From contig CM035435.1 in the NCBI GenBank assembly GCA_020310875.1, forward strand, positions 64,145,336 to 64,209,335: 64,000 nt of DNA, in the 5' to 3' direction. The position numbers and the translations under genes are program-made. This DNA comes from Ceratopteris richardii. Lineage: Eukaryota; Streptophyta; Polypodiopsida; Polypodiales; Pteridaceae. Below the pieces are notes generated by a model. The model made no database searches, had not been told where the DNA came from, and worked only from the letters and a program-made list of their open reading frames with translations. Positions within the stretch are counted from its first letter, which is position 1. Every line of letters begins with the position of its first letter. Of the stretch, positions 44,488 to 57,399 are shown one piece after another.

Positions 44488-47400
44488 ATGGCATCGATTA
44501 ATTCCGAAGCTACGCAAGAGGAAGAGGTCCAACTTCTTCCATTGGAATCAATAACAAAAGCAAGAGGCCATTGGTTTTTGGATGACCAACTAGTATCAGA
44601 TCTCATTTTCATGGCCACTATCAAAATCATGGATAGGGATCACTACTTCCCTATCATGTCGCAAGATTTCAAGACTATCGTACAAGGATTACCGTGCATG
44701 ACAGATGTCTGGACACAAGCAGGAATGGATGCATTTCTCAGATTACCTATTTATTTGCCAGATTTCCAAAGATGTATGCAAGTAATGAATACACTTCAAT
44801 CTGCATCGAATAAAATGTCAGTCCCAGAGGCAAGAGTACTGGATAAAGTGGGTACATGGAAAACGATTCAATTCACTCATGAGCTAATTAACAGAGCTTT
44901 CGGGTGGAATCAAGAGGGAATCACAAATGTCAAAGATGAATGTCATGATCCGAAAAAGAAAACCTTTCTGGAAATCAACAGAATGGATATTCAAGATGTT
45001 GTTCGCTTAGTGCACCAGCACTTTTGTTTTCCAAGCATGCATAGATATACAGCACCTCAAAAGATCGTGGTGCAACTGCTCTGACATGCTATGAGGCAAG
45101 TCGGAAATCAAGTAAATATGACTCCATATGTTCAAGACCGTCTATTTGAAGCAAAGAAGAAGTGGGGTCAGAAAAAGTTTCTAAATGGTAGTTCGGCCTT
45201 GACCCTACTTATTTATGAGGCACTGGATATGAAGAACTGCTTGCGAGTGATGCCAACCTCAACAGAGTTAGCCAAATATGCCAAATCAACGACGGTTCCA
45301 AAGAAAAAGAAAACAGCCATCCCTATTGAAGAAGTAGGAACCAGTTCAAAGAAACCGATGAGGGGCACAAAGCACCTTAGAGAGGAAGAAGCCCAGGTTA
45401 CACCCCAATCAAAGAGGACACACACATTGCCAAAGATTCCTGGGACCCAACAACCAATTACGAAAAGAGATCTCTCTGCTGCCCTAGAAGAAACACATCA
45501 GTTTATGCAGGGGCAAGTAAATTTAAATATTCAAGGTCACCATTACAGACAGGCAAGCAAAGAAAGGAGACAGAAAAATAAAGAACAGACCCCTGAACAA
45601 GTGGCCAGATACAAAGAATTAGGTTTAGAAGATTCGAGCTCTCATGCAAAATCTAGTCACAAAAAAGACACTCTAGACACTGATATAAGGACAGAAACTC
45701 ACAATGAAGAATGGACAGAGATTAATCAAGTCGAAGTCACACCAGACAACCAACAGGGACAGGTAAAGAGCCAAGAACCCACTGAACCAGAGCAGGTCAT
45801 TCAATTGAATGATAAGTCAAAGATCAGTATCAAGGAAGCTCCAATAACTAATAAAGATGCAAAACCACCTATCAAAGAGGAAATACAAACTCCTCTGGAC
45901 CAGGAATTAGGCCGACAAACAAATAAGGAGCCAATTGTGATCGAGGTATCTGATGATACACCTCAAGGCAAGATTGACCACATGGAGGCTGAGCCAAGGA
46001 TCCAACTTCATATTAGGTAGCCCCATGATACTACGTTACACGTGGCACAAGGGAAAGATGTGACAGCAGGAGCAGAACCTAGTATCCCTACCACTTGGTT
46101 AAATGTGGATGTCACTCAATTGAAACCTGTTTTCAAGCAAATGATACAAACAGCCATGGAGACGCAACAACAAATGATGGATACAGATGCGGATTATGAC
46201 AAGGCCATGCGAGAAAAGAATCAATTTCAAATCATGAGTGAACAACTGTCCGCACAACTCATCCAGGCCCAAAAAGAGATTACAACCAAAGGAACGGAGT
46301 TACTCGCAGTAAAAACACAATGTGATACATTGATGCACCATCATCATCAGCTACAGACACAACTGACATAATTACAAAGACAGCATGAAGCTAGTGAAGC
46401 AGACAAGGAGAGAATGAAAGCTAGAAGTAATCTGCTCGAAACACAACTAAAGGTGTACATGGAGGAAAATGACAATTTACGAAACAGAAATAAAGAATTG
46501 ATGAAGTCATTGCTATATGATCAACCTATCGAAAAACAAGAGACTACAGATATTGACCAGACAGTATTAAGAGATCAGATTGAGAAATATGCAGATTTGC
46601 TGAAACACGAGCAAGCATTGAGAGCAGAATGGGAACATAAGTACATTCAAGACACTAATGAGCTCAAAAAGCAACTAAATATGGCCAGTGGCAAACTTGC
46701 CGTGAGTTATAGTGAAAACATGGATCAGGTAGCAGAAATTGGCAATGAGTTGCTTGCGACAAAAGAAGCTCTAAGGGCAGCAATGCAAGAAATAAAAGAA
46801 AAGACTGACCGACTTACAAAATTAAATGTTAAAGCAACAGAGCCAACACCAATCGGGACACCAGTAGAGCCAAGACAAGAAAATCCTACTGACGAGGTAG
46901 AGGTACGTCCTCTATCTCCCCTGATTTATAATTCTCCAATAAAAGAGCAGATGGCGGAACCACATGATGATCATCCAATGCCATATACTGCAGAAATAAG
47001 TCAGAAGGAATGGGCACTATTGGTGTCCCGACTGACAAAAAATTTTGAAAATGAAATCATCAAAGTTATGAAAGAAGCAAAGATTAAAGGTAAAGATTTG
47101 GAGACGATCATGAAGCCTTTCAATATTCCTTATGGATTATTGAAAGAGAAAACCAGACAATACATAAAGAGAATCACACAGAAAAATCCAGACGAACAAT
47201 TGCAGTTCAAAAATGACACGTTCAACTATACTCAAGAAGAATTTGAAGCTGCACAGCCTGTTGGAGAAGAAAATTTTTGGAGAAACATCCTACATTACGG
47301 GTGCACTAGCAAGCGGCACCATATTTATTATTGGTAAATCCCTCTTTTTGTCCAACACCACGGCGCAGAGAAGCACGAGAATTTTTGGATATGCAAAAGA

Positions 47401-48072
47401 CTGGTGTGATCAATAAACAGTGGCTAAACTATCCACTACTTCCAAGTCCACCGCATAACTATCTACCTACGAAGGATTACATGATCAAAACCATTGAATT
47501 TTGGCTGCAGAATTATGCAACAGTACCTGATTTAACTATCAAGATGACCAATAAAATACTCAGTATGATACTTACAGTATTAAAGGTCTTCAAACACGTG
47601 GCATATACATTTTTGAACTTCATTGGTATTAATCAAGGAACAGATATTCTTGTTTTTGACTTGTCTGTTATGCCTAGCCAACCAACAATAATGGCATATT
47701 ATTCTAGGTTGATGTTTTTGCCGAGTACCTATATGCAAACGTTCGAAGAAGCGTTTTTCACAGGGTTTTTTGAGATTGATTCAGAAATCTTTTTAAAGAT
47801 GTCATCCAACTTGAAGATTAGTGGCATATGAGCTAAGCTTCTTCACCGATCATAGACAACCACCACATGACAGTGTGAAAGCAGAACAGTGGAAGCAGCT
47901 AATGATACGTGAAGCCAATCTGCTTAATGAAACAGAGCAAAAAGTGTATAGAACATACTCCCATCGACTCTCAAAGCCTGTCGGGGACGACAGAGTTCAG
48001 GAGGGGAGCAGTGTTGAGGGAGAATCAAGCAAAAAGAAGAAAAGGAGAAGACAAAGAAAGAAGCTTCATTAA
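44488..48072 (+). pseudogene. Element II third-ORF region
   Basis: The ATG at 44488 (MASINSEA) is chosen because it directly follows the acceptor-like CAG and corresponds to element IV's MAEATG. The region encodes an N-terminal domain (LLPLESITKARGHWFLDDQLV), charged low-complexity sequence, a long coiled coil (about 46100-46830) and the C-terminal domain shared with element IV (KQWLNYPLLPSPPHNY; YMQTFEEAFFTGFFE). The last stretch is strongly basic (KKKKRRRQRKK). The function is unknown and the copy is broken. Confidence 0.8.
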
Positions 48073-48531
48073 AATCGTATCTGAAGATACATCTCTGCAG
48101 GAAGCCCCGCAGGGGCGCAACACCCATCTCTACACAGAGCCCCGCAGGGGCACATATCAAGGAAAAAGCACGTAGGTGGGAAGGAGGAACCAGGGCTAGG
48201 AAAGTATCCATGAAGATGTGCAAGAAGATATCCAGCGGTTACGAAACCACAAGAAGGTCCTTCAACATCTGGATCTTTGGAAGGTCAAGATCGAAGGCTG
48301 AAGGATCACATCCTCATACCTTCCACTGGTGGCATGCGTGGCAACCCGACTTAACAGGCAACATAAATGCATCAGGCCCAGAGGATGTAAAAGAAAAATC
48401 AAGAAGAGGCCATCAAAACTGAACACTTGTTTAACAAACAGGCAGAACTAACCAAAAGATGCATGCGGACAACAAACTGAAGACAAAAAGTAAAGCCTGT
48501 CAAGGGACGACAGAGACAAAGAGGGGGAGAG
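48073..48531 (+). other. Element II 3' non-coding region with hairpins and purine tract
   Basis: It contains two identical hairpins GCCCC-GCA-GGGGC (48104-48116 and 48139-48151), then the CTGTC/GACAG hairpin (48497-48513) and the purine tract GAGGGGGAGAG (48521-48531) abutting the right LTR. A second hairpin plus purine-rich run at 47978-48010 looks like an older duplicate of the 3' terminal signal. Confidence 0.65.
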
Positions 48532-49422
48532 TGTTGCAGAGCAAAGAGAGCACAAGGCAGAGAAAAAGAAGGGCCCCAAAATTTTTCCGATTTGGACACC
48601 CAATTTTTGTATTATAACCATTCTTGTAACATAATTTCCATTGTAAATGCACTAGAGGAGTCCTCTAGATGCATCCCCACAGAAGATTAGAAGCTTACCC
48701 ATGTAAATTAGTAGGAAATTAGTCTTTTAGTGAATAAAGTGCCGGTCTCTTGTGTGAAAGGACCATTTTTAGGGCACATGTATATAAGTCAATTGGTGAC
48801 TCTTTGTAAAGACTTTTTGCCATTGTGAGAATCAAGAGCACAGAATTTCAAATTTGTGTCTTCCCCTCTCTGTATCATCTTCTTTGTGAGCTTGTATGCA
48901 TGTGTGTTGCTTGAAAAGAGTGTTAGGAAGTGTTGTCTATCCATGAAAGTGTTTGTGTGTTGTGGTTAAGGTGTGTGCTAAGTGTAGGAAGTGCTGAAGT
49001 GTAGGAAGGTCATTCCCACGACTCAGTATTTTGCTCAAACTTGAAGTAGAAGAGTCAGAATTGAGCAAAAATACAACCATTGGATGCGTCTTCTCGAGAG
49101 CTTCGAAACGCATATGCTATTTGCTATATTTGGAGTTCGAAGCTGAGAGAAAAGCTCAATTTACTGTTGGTTGCTGCACCAAGTGTCACGACACCATGAC
49201 TGACAGTTAAAGCTTGTTTGGAATAGTCTTTGCCTTGTTTGCACTCTTTGAGTAACTCATTTGCATTGATCATCATTTGAATGCATGTCCTCATACACTC
49301 AGCTAGGTTTTGATACTCATCGGATTGATAATTAAAGCGTGAATCCCCACTATATGCACTTGAGGGGGATTGAGGTATAGTCTCTTTCTCCACAAGTCCA
49401 TAAGTTGGTTCTTAGGTACACA
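48532..49422 (+). repeat. Element II right LTR
   Basis: This is an uninterrupted 891-bp LTR, TGTTGCAGAGC to GGTACACA, with a TATA box at 48781-48787. Comparison with the split left copy gives about 22 substitutions plus a few indels (roughly 2.5%). Confidence 0.93.
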
Positions 49423-49427
49423 TTTAC
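49423..49427. repeat. Target-site duplication TTTAC, right copy (element II)
   Basis: This is an exact repeat of 11077-11081 and marks the end of element II. Confidence 0.9.
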
Positions 49428-50477
49428 TTACTTCCAGCATGCCTACTATTTTTGAAGTAGGACCTGTGAAGAGATGGATAGGTATGTGCTTGAAGATGAA
49501 GAGGTGTTATAAAATCCTTGATCTACACCAGCCAAATGAACTCTAGGAGTATGTGGTGGGCCCTTGCCAATGGATGTATTAGACACCCTATGTACCTTGG
49601 AAGATCACTCACAAAAAGATAGATCAAAACAGATAAGTTGGAGTTAGCTGAGAGGTGAAGAACTTGCTATTTTTGGTTCATACACATGTCTAGTGTTTTG
49701 CATAATTCTCTAAGTAGAGCAGCAATTAGCTTAATTCCTCTTGGGGAAGTCTAGTTAACTTAAAGAGCTAACTTTCAAGATTAATCTCATAAAAATAATG
49801 AACCACACACTGAGAATGATGTTTAGCAACTGATGACATCATCCCGATTTTCACGGGCTACTATAGTTTGAGACCAGTGAGCAGAAAAATGAACATAACT
49901 CCAGATTTAAGAATTCAATGATTATGAAAATTTGTATGCTTATACTAGAAAGTAAGCTAAATCCAACAAGCTTTAAATCATTGAATTGGGGTAAGTACAC
50001 ACTGAGAAACAGCTCTGCCAAGATGAGTAAAAAAGTCGTGTACTTGACAAAGAAGTGAAAATGACAGACAGGGTTGACTTCAACTGAACATAACTGAAGA
50101 TTGCAATACCCAAATGAAATCAAATTTGATGAGCATATATTAGACTTATATTTCTAACTTTACCAAGTTAAATCACTGAAAATGATGCACCAAGCTTAGA
50201 GAAACCATCTCTGCAATCTGACTGAGAAAACTGAGAGATATGGCAGTGAGTAGTACACTTCACAACCACAAATCACAAATTCATGGATCCTCTTTCCCTT
50301 TTTGATCAAGTGGACTCAACCACTTAAGATTCTCTCACTTTTACATTAAGTAAACTCTTCAAAAGTTACAAGAGGTAGTTCACAAGTGAACTTTGCATAG
50401 TCTTCATTTTAAAGCTTCTTCTATGACTTTGTGGGACTCAAGCCAATACTTAGGCTTGTCATAGACTTGCTCCAACA
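49428..50477 (-). other. Flank and 3' LTR of copia element A
   Basis: No gene is seen. On the minus strand a purine tract (GGCTTGAGGGGGAGC) is followed by TGTTGGAGCAAG starting at 50477, so the 3' LTR of copia A extends leftward from there. Its far edge cannot be fixed because no 5' partner is recognisable in the window. The leftmost part (49428 to roughly 49830) is probably ordinary flank and includes a small CCTACT/AGTAGG inverted repeat. Confidence 0.6.
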
Positions 50478-53400
50478 GCTCCCCCTCAAGCCAAGTATGC
50501 TTGAGGTCTTCAATCTTCCAAGATTACCTGTAAACCAATCATAGCCTTGAATTTGCAAAGCTTTGTACCATCCAATGCTTCGATTAGAATATCTGCACAT
50601 TGTTGATGAGTGGACACATATGCTATTTGAATCTCTTTGCTTAGAACCTTCTCTCTTACATAGTGATAATGAACTTCAATATGTTCAGTCCTTTCATGAA
50701 AAATAGGATTAGCAGCCAAATGAATAGAACTCATATTGTCACCATAAATAGTTGGAGTTCCAAACTCCAATCCAAGATCTTTGAATAATGTCTTCATCCA
50801 CACAGCTTCTTGTGTAGCTATGGCAAGACCTCTGTATTCAGCTTCAGTAGAAGAGAGAGCAATGGTTTGCTTCTTGGATGACCATGAAATAAGCTTTGAA
50901 CCTACAAAGGTAAGATAACCTGAAGTGCTCCTTCTATCTCCTTGGAGCCAGCCCAATCTGCATCAAAAAATATCTTCAAACCTAAATCAGATACATAAGG
51001 ATAATAAAGTCCTTCATTTATGGTTCCTTTGAGATACTTGAGAATCCTTTTGGCAGCATCCATATGTGGTTTCCTTGGTGTGTGCATAAGTTGACTTAGC
51101 ACACTCACACTGTAACATATATCTACTCTTGTCAATGTGGCATAGTTGAGGCTACCCACTAGACTTTGATATGATGTGATGTCTATGAGTTCACCTTCAT
51201 GTGAGCTCAATTTGTGATTGACCTCCATTGGAGTACCTGTAATCTTACAATCTTGCATCTTGAATTTCGCCAACATGTCCTTAATGTACTTTCTTTGAGT
51301 GAGAAACAAACCATGATCTTTGTAGATAACTTCCAAACCTAGGAAGTAGGTAAGTGAACCCAAATCACTTATCTTGAACTCTTCTCTCATATGATCTTTG
51401 ATCTTCTTCATACCATCTGCATCATTTCCTGTCAATATAATATCATCTACATATACACATAAGTAGATGATATCAGAATTACTCTTTTTAATAAATAGTG
51501 AAGGATCTGCCTTGCTTGGTTGAAAGCCTTTGTCCTGCAAGAATGAAACAAGCCTGAAATTCCAAGCCCTTGGGGCTTGCTTGAGACCATACAATGCTTT
51601 GTTAAGTTTACACACATAATCAGGATAAATCTGATGCTCAAAACCAGGTGGTTGTGCCATATATACCTCTTCTGTTATCCAACCATTCAAGAATGCATTC
51701 TTTACATCTAGTTGAAGTATCTTCCAATTCTTGGAAGAGGCAATACTAAGCAAAACCCTAATAGTAGGCATCTTTGCCACAGGAGAGAATGTCTTCTCAT
51801 AATCAATTCCTTGAGTTTGTGCAAAGCCTTTTGCTACAAACCTTGCCTTATACCTGTTAATGGAACCATCAGAATTCTTCTTGAGTTTATAGACCCATCT
51901 TGAGCCTATTACCTTCATGGATGAAGTCTTGGGCACCAAATCCTAAGTGTTGTTTTCCTCAAGTGCTTCAATCTCTTCCTTCATTACATGCTTCCATTCT
52001 GATTTTGCTTTGGACTCTTCAAATGATGATGGCTCCTCTTGGTTTATGTCCTCTGCTATGTAGATAGAATGTTTAGTTACTAATGAGGTGTCAAAGCCAT
52101 ACTTTTCTAGTTTTTTCTTTTCCCTCATAGATCTTCTTAGGCCATGATGTGATGATTCTACCTCATGTCCAAGTTCCTGCAATTTTGCTTTACCTTTAGA
52201 CTTCCATGCTTTGACCTTTTCCATCTGAGATTCTTCATCATCCTCTGAGGTGTCTTGTTCTTCAATCTTCGGTTGTTCTCTACCAAGCTTTGGAAAATCT
52301 TCTTCAAGATCATATGGTAAATTGACCTTCCTGCATGAATCTTCATACCATGAATTGTTTTCATCAAAAACTACATCTCTGCTTACCAAGAATCCTTTGT
52401 TGGTAGGGTTGTATAACCTGTAACCCTTTTGATTGTTGTCATATCCAATAAATACACACCTTTCTGCCTTTGGATCCATCTTGCCTCTAACCTGTGAAGG
52501 AACATGAGCAAAAGCAATACATCCAAAATTTTAACAATGATTTAAGCTTGGTCTTCTTCCATTCCAAGCCTCATATGGAGTCATCCCATCAAGGGATTTT
52601 GAAGGCAACCTGTTAATCAAGTAAGTGGTTGTGGATACGGCCTCAGCCCATAGATAATTAGGCAAATGCTTTTCATTTAACATGGACCGTGCAGCTTCAA
52701 CAATTGTCCTATTCCTCCTTTTTGCCACTCCATTTTGCTCAAGAGTGTACCTTGTAGTTACCTCTCTTTTGATTCCTCTTTCTTGAAGAAAAGAATCAAA
52801 CTCATGGGAGAAATATTCTCCCCCTCCATCTGACCTTAGCCTTTTTAGTGATTTACCTATTTGATTCTCCACAAGAGCCAAATATCTTTTGAAACATGAA
52901 AAAACTTCATCTTTGTGTTTCATAAAGAATAGGATAGTCCATCTACTACAATCATCAATAAAGGAGACATAATACCTTGATCCGGATATTGAAGCTTCCT
53001 TGCTAGGTCCCCATACATCTGTATGAACCAACTCCAAGAGATCTCCATGCATATAACCTTTCTTCATGAATGGTAACCTGTGAGACTTTCCAAATTGACA
53101 TGCACTACAGTTATAAATCATATGTTGTTTTGACAAATTAGGGAGTCCAAGTACACTTTGGTCCCTGCAAATTTGCTTTAATCACCTTTCACCAATATGT
53201 GCTAACCTTTTGTGCCATACTTCCACTTCTGTGAGTGTCTGACTACCATAATTAAAGAGAGCAATGTTTCTAGTGTCTTGTAATTCAAATGTGAACAATC
53301 GACCTGCCTTTTCACCTTTTGCAATTCTTCTGAATCCTTGACTTGGATCTTCAACAAATGCTCTTGCTTTTGTGAACCTGACTTGCAACCCTTTCTCTAC

Positions 53401-53580
53401 TATCTGCCCAACACTTATCAAATTCTTTGTAATGGTAGGGACATAGAGTACCTTACTGAGTAAGTTGATGTTTCCATCACGTGCTTTGACATTGCCTATT
53501 TTCTCCACAAGATGTCTTGTATCATCTCCTGTTTGTACCTCATGCTTATTCCTTGGATCTTCTAAATCTGATAGGAGTGC
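50478..53580 (-). mobile_element. Ty1/copia element A (broken), interrupted by copia element B
   Basis: The minus strand carries copia pol parts in the copia order (integrase before reverse transcriptase) followed by a purine tract and LTR start. The protease/gag end abuts copia B at 53581. No gag or 5' LTR of element A was recognised to the right of copia B. The copy is broken, with several breaks. Confidence 0.85.
50510..53580 (-). pseudogene. pol: Copia A pol region (pre-integrase, integrase, RT, RNase H)
   Basis: Reading leftward: end of the protease region and GAG-pre-integrase (VEVWHKRLAHIGE), integrase with zinc module and core (CSACQFGKSHRLPF; HTDVWGPSKEASISG; SDGGGEYFSHEF; EQNGVAKRRNR), then reverse transcriptase (IGSRWVYKLKKNSDGSINRY; LDVKNAFLNGWITEEVYM; LYGLKQAPRAWN; CVYVDDIILTG). 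RNase H follows (DADWAGSKE; SSKKQTIALSSTEAEYRGLA), ending in ERTEHIEVHYHYVREK. All are textbook copia motifs. The region is broken. Confidence 0.9.
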
Positions 53581-53965
53581 TGTCACGAGGAAGGAGATAA
53601 GGAAGAGAGCTCACACACACACTCTCACTCTCAAGGAGAAGCACACACACAGATTGAGGCAAGGAAGAATGATCTTCTTCTTCTTCTTCTTCTTCTATTA
53701 CATAAAAGGAATGTACAAGAATGACCTAAAAACAAGAATACAACCAGTGCAATATATAAAGACCAGTACATAAGGAAAAACCTAATGTCCGCGAATGAGT
53801 GAGCTGGCAAGAAACAAATGTGCCATCACTCTCGGTAGATAAATCGAATAAAGCTCAATGAAGTATCTCTGACATATACCGGCGTGACCACTATACATGT
53901 CAGAGAAACGAAAAACTGGTACGTGTCATCCTGGATCATCACATGTTGAGCTTGATATCTCAACA
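53581..53965 (-). repeat. Copia B 3' LTR
   Basis: On the minus strand it starts TGTTGAGATATC at 53965, just after the purine tract GAGCTTGAGGGAGAG, and ends CCTCGTGACA at 53581 (385 bp). It contains a TTC microsatellite near 53671-53697. Its terminal 44 bp recur at 58714-58757 with one difference. Confidence 0.85.
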
Positions 53966-56900
53966 CTCTCCCTCAAGCTCAATGCCATATCCTGTAATCC
54001 AAGCATCTTTCGAAACTTCTTCAACTTCTCAGCTCCAAGTGCTTTGGTGAAAATATCAGCAACCTGCTCATCTGTTCTCACATAAACAAGATCAATATCA
54101 CCTGCTAATACCTTCTCTCTAATGAAGTGATAATGTACCTCGATATGCTTTGTTCTATCATGGAAAACAGGGTTCCGTGCTAACTGTATGCTGCTAAGAT
54201 TATCACAATAGATAGTGATAGGCTTTTGCACTTCCACACCTAAATCTGCAAGTAACATCTCCAGCCATGATGCCTCACATGCTGCCATTGCAGCACCTAT
54301 ATACTCAGCCTCAGTACTCGACAAAGCAACAGTGGGTTGCTTCTTACTGCTCCATGTAATAGCTGCACCTCCAAGTGAGAAAAGAAAGCCACTAGTAGAT
54401 CTTCTATCTGGAGTACTACCAGCCCAATCTGCATCGGTGTATCCATGAACCTGCAAATCTACACCAGCTTCATAAAACAATGCATAATCCAAAGTAGCAC
54501 TCACATAACGTAGAGTGCACCTCAGAGCATCCAAATGTGGCTTCTTGGGAACCTGCATAAACTGACTTTCAAGTCCAACAGTGTAGCTTAAATCAGGCCT
54601 TGTAATCGTAAGATATATAAGACTTCCCACAATTTTCCTATACATAGTAGCATTTTCCAATGCTTCACCTGATGTAGTATCCAATTTCAAATTCTGATCT
54701 AAAGGCATAGAAATTGGCTTACAATCAGCCATACCATACTTTTGCAGCATATTCAAGGCATATTGCCTTTGCGACATCCATATACTTGTTTCTGTATGTA
54801 TAAACTCAATGCCCAAGAAATAGCGCAGCACACCAAGATCTTTCATGTCAAATTCCTGCATAAGAAGTTTCTTTACCTCTTTGATGTTTTCTTCATTATC
54901 ACCACCTACAATCAGATCATCGACATAAATAGCCACAATAGTGATGCCATCATCAGCCTCCCTTACATATAGTGAGTGATCTGCATCACACATAGAAAAC
55001 CCAATGTTGGTTAAGTAATCAGCAATCCTTGCATGCCATGCACGCGGAGCCTGCTTCAGCCCATACAAAGCCTTTTGCAACTTGCAAACATATTCTGGAT
55101 GCTTTGAATCTTCATATCCTTGTGGCTGGTCCATATATACTTCTTCCTGTAACTCACCATGTAGGAAAGCATTCTTCACATCCATCTGATGCAAAGTCCA
55201 TCCTTTTGCTGTAGCTAATGCAACAAGTGTCCTGACAGTAGACATTTTAGCTACAGGGCTGAATGTTTCCTCATAATCAATGCCATATGTATGTGCATAA
55301 CCTTTAGCTACCAATCGTGCTTTATACCTGCTTATGCTACCATCAGCATTATGCTTTACCTTGTAAACCCATTTGTAGCCTATGGATTTCTTTCCTTGCG
55401 GCAATGGAACCAGCTTCCATGTATCATTTCCATAAAGTGCAGCCATCTCCTCATCCATAGCTTTTTCCCAATCTGCATTACCAATTGCATCTTCAAAACA
55501 AGAAGGTTCAGCATCTTGTATTACCTTTGTCATGTAGGCACATTGGCGAGCCATGTAACTATCATATGTCAATCGTTGCACTGAATTATGCATCCTCCCA
55601 GATCTTCTTGGTCCTGGGTCACTTCTTCTTGTATCATCTGCATGTGCCCTTCTTACTCCTGGAGTCTTCACAGAGGGCAATCCAAGTTCCTCATCAAGAC
55701 TCTTTTCTGAACCACTTGAATCTCCATCAACGTCTTCAAAACTTGCACCTGTTTTACTACCAGCAGAAAGCTTTTCTTTACCTTTCTTGGATGTATTTGA
55801 TGAATTTGCTGGACTGAAATTTCCAGGCAATCTTCCACTCCATGGATTTGAGTTGGAACTATTGCTTGGTGATGCATCCGGTCCACTCAAAACTTGAGAT
55901 TCTGCACTAGATTTTTCAGCATTTTCTTTGTCATTTGGTTCAAGATTCAGTCCTTCTTTGGCATCTGCATAGAAGCTTGACATTTCATCAAATACCACAT
56001 CTTTGCTCACCTTCACTTGTCGTGTGAGTGGGTTATAACATTTGTACCCCTTTTGCTCAAGGGAATATCCAATGAAGACACATTTTTCTACTTTTGGATC
56101 AAGCTTCGTCCTCAACTCATCTGGAACATGTACATATGCAATACAGCCAAAAACTTTCAGATATGATAAGTTTGGCTTTTTACCTGTAAACTTCTCTTCA
56201 GGTGTAACTTGATGTACAGCAGCAGTCGGAGTTCTGTTCATGATGTATACAACAGTATGCACAGCTTCTGCCCAATAACAATGAGGCATATTCTTCTCAG
56301 CCATCAAGGCTCTTGCTATTTCTGCAATATGTCTATTTTTGCGTTCAGCAACACCATTCTGTTGTGGTGTGTACTTGCATGAAAACTGACGCCGAATTCC
56401 ATGATTTTCTAGAAAACTGTTGAACTCATTTGACATGTATTCACCTCCTCCATCAGATCTTAATGTTTGAATGTACTTCCCTGTCTGCTTTTCCACCATA
56501 ACTTTAAAATTCTGGAAGTGAGTAAACACCTCGCTCTTCTCTTTCATGAAATATACCCATACTTTGCGTGTATGGTCATCAATGAAAGTAACATAAAACC
56601 TGCAACCGCCCATAGATGTGGTCTTTGCTGGACCCCAAACATCTGTATGTACTACTTCTAGTACATTCTCACTAACATGCTTGTCATGTGGAAATGATGC
56701 TCTTGATTGTTTACCAAATTGACATGCTGCACATACCTTTTGCATTTCTGCAACTTTGAAATTTGGTAGTCCATGGACAATCTCCTTTGACTGCATCAGT
56801 TTCAGCCTTTGCAAGTTTGCATGTCCAATCCGTTTGTGCCATATCTCTATATCTGCAATAACTCCTGCACCTTTCGCAAACATGGCTGCATTCATTTCAG

Positions 56901-57330
56901 GAATCTTCACATTTAAGGTGAACATCCTACCCACTTTGTTTCCTTTGGCAACCAATCGTCCATCCTGCTTTGTACTCTTCTACATATAATCCATCAGCAT
57001 TGAACCTGACTTGTAATCCCTGGTCAACCATTTGTCCAACAGAAACCAGATTCTTCGTTATATTTGGAACATGCAACACATCAGCGAGATGTTTTACCTT
57101 TCCATCCTCCATAGACAATGCTATGTTTCTTGTATGCTCAATAGGATGCGATGTGTCATCACCTGTTTCAACATATCCAGGAACTGGCATTTTCTGCAAA
57201 CTACTAAACCATTCTGCATGACTGGTCATGTGATTTGAAGCACCTGAATCAACATACCAGATATTATCATTCGATTTTGAAACACGAGCAGACATCGTAT
57301 TCATCATGTGATGTTGAACCATAAACAGCT
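53926..57330 (-). pseudogene. pol: Copia B protease, integrase, reverse transcriptase and RNase H
   Basis: Reading leftward: protease (IWYVDSGASNHMT), GAG-pre-integrase (IEIWHKRIGHANLQRL), integrase (CAACQFGKQSRASF; HTDVWGPAKTTSMGG; SDGGGEYMSNEF; QNGVAERKNRHIAE), a serine-rich linker, then reverse transcriptase (GYKWVYKVKHNADGSISRY; MDVKNAFLHGELQEEVYMDQ; LYGLKQAPRAWH; AIYVDDLIVGG). RNase H follows (DADWAGSTPDRRSTSGF; SSKKQPTVALSSTEAEYIGA). In copia elements these parts are released from one polyprotein. The element as a whole is broken. Confidence 0.92.
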
Positions 57331-57399
57331 TCTCAGAATCATCTTCACTTGTGGATGCATAGTTGTTTTGCTGCCTTCTGTTATTTTGATTCTTTAACC

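Larger units (their letters stand above)
11082..49422 (+). mobile_element. Element II: Tat/Athila-like Ty3/gypsy retrotransposon, broken, hosting two insertions
   Basis: The outer LTRs are 11082-11413 plus 16797-17354 (left, split) and 48532-49422 (right), bounded by TTTAC. Without its two insertions the element is about 17 kb. The order is LTR, tRNA-Asp type primer site, long leader with a TATCG repeat, gag, [element IV], protease, RT, RNase H, two zinc modules, integrase, second protease-like segment, third ORF with coiled coil, purine tract, LTR. It is broken, with roughly ten breaks. The LTRs differ by about 2.5% plus a few small indels, so insertion is of the order of a million years ago at usual plant rates. 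The size and third ORF fit the Athila/Tat side of gypsy. Confidence 0.92.
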
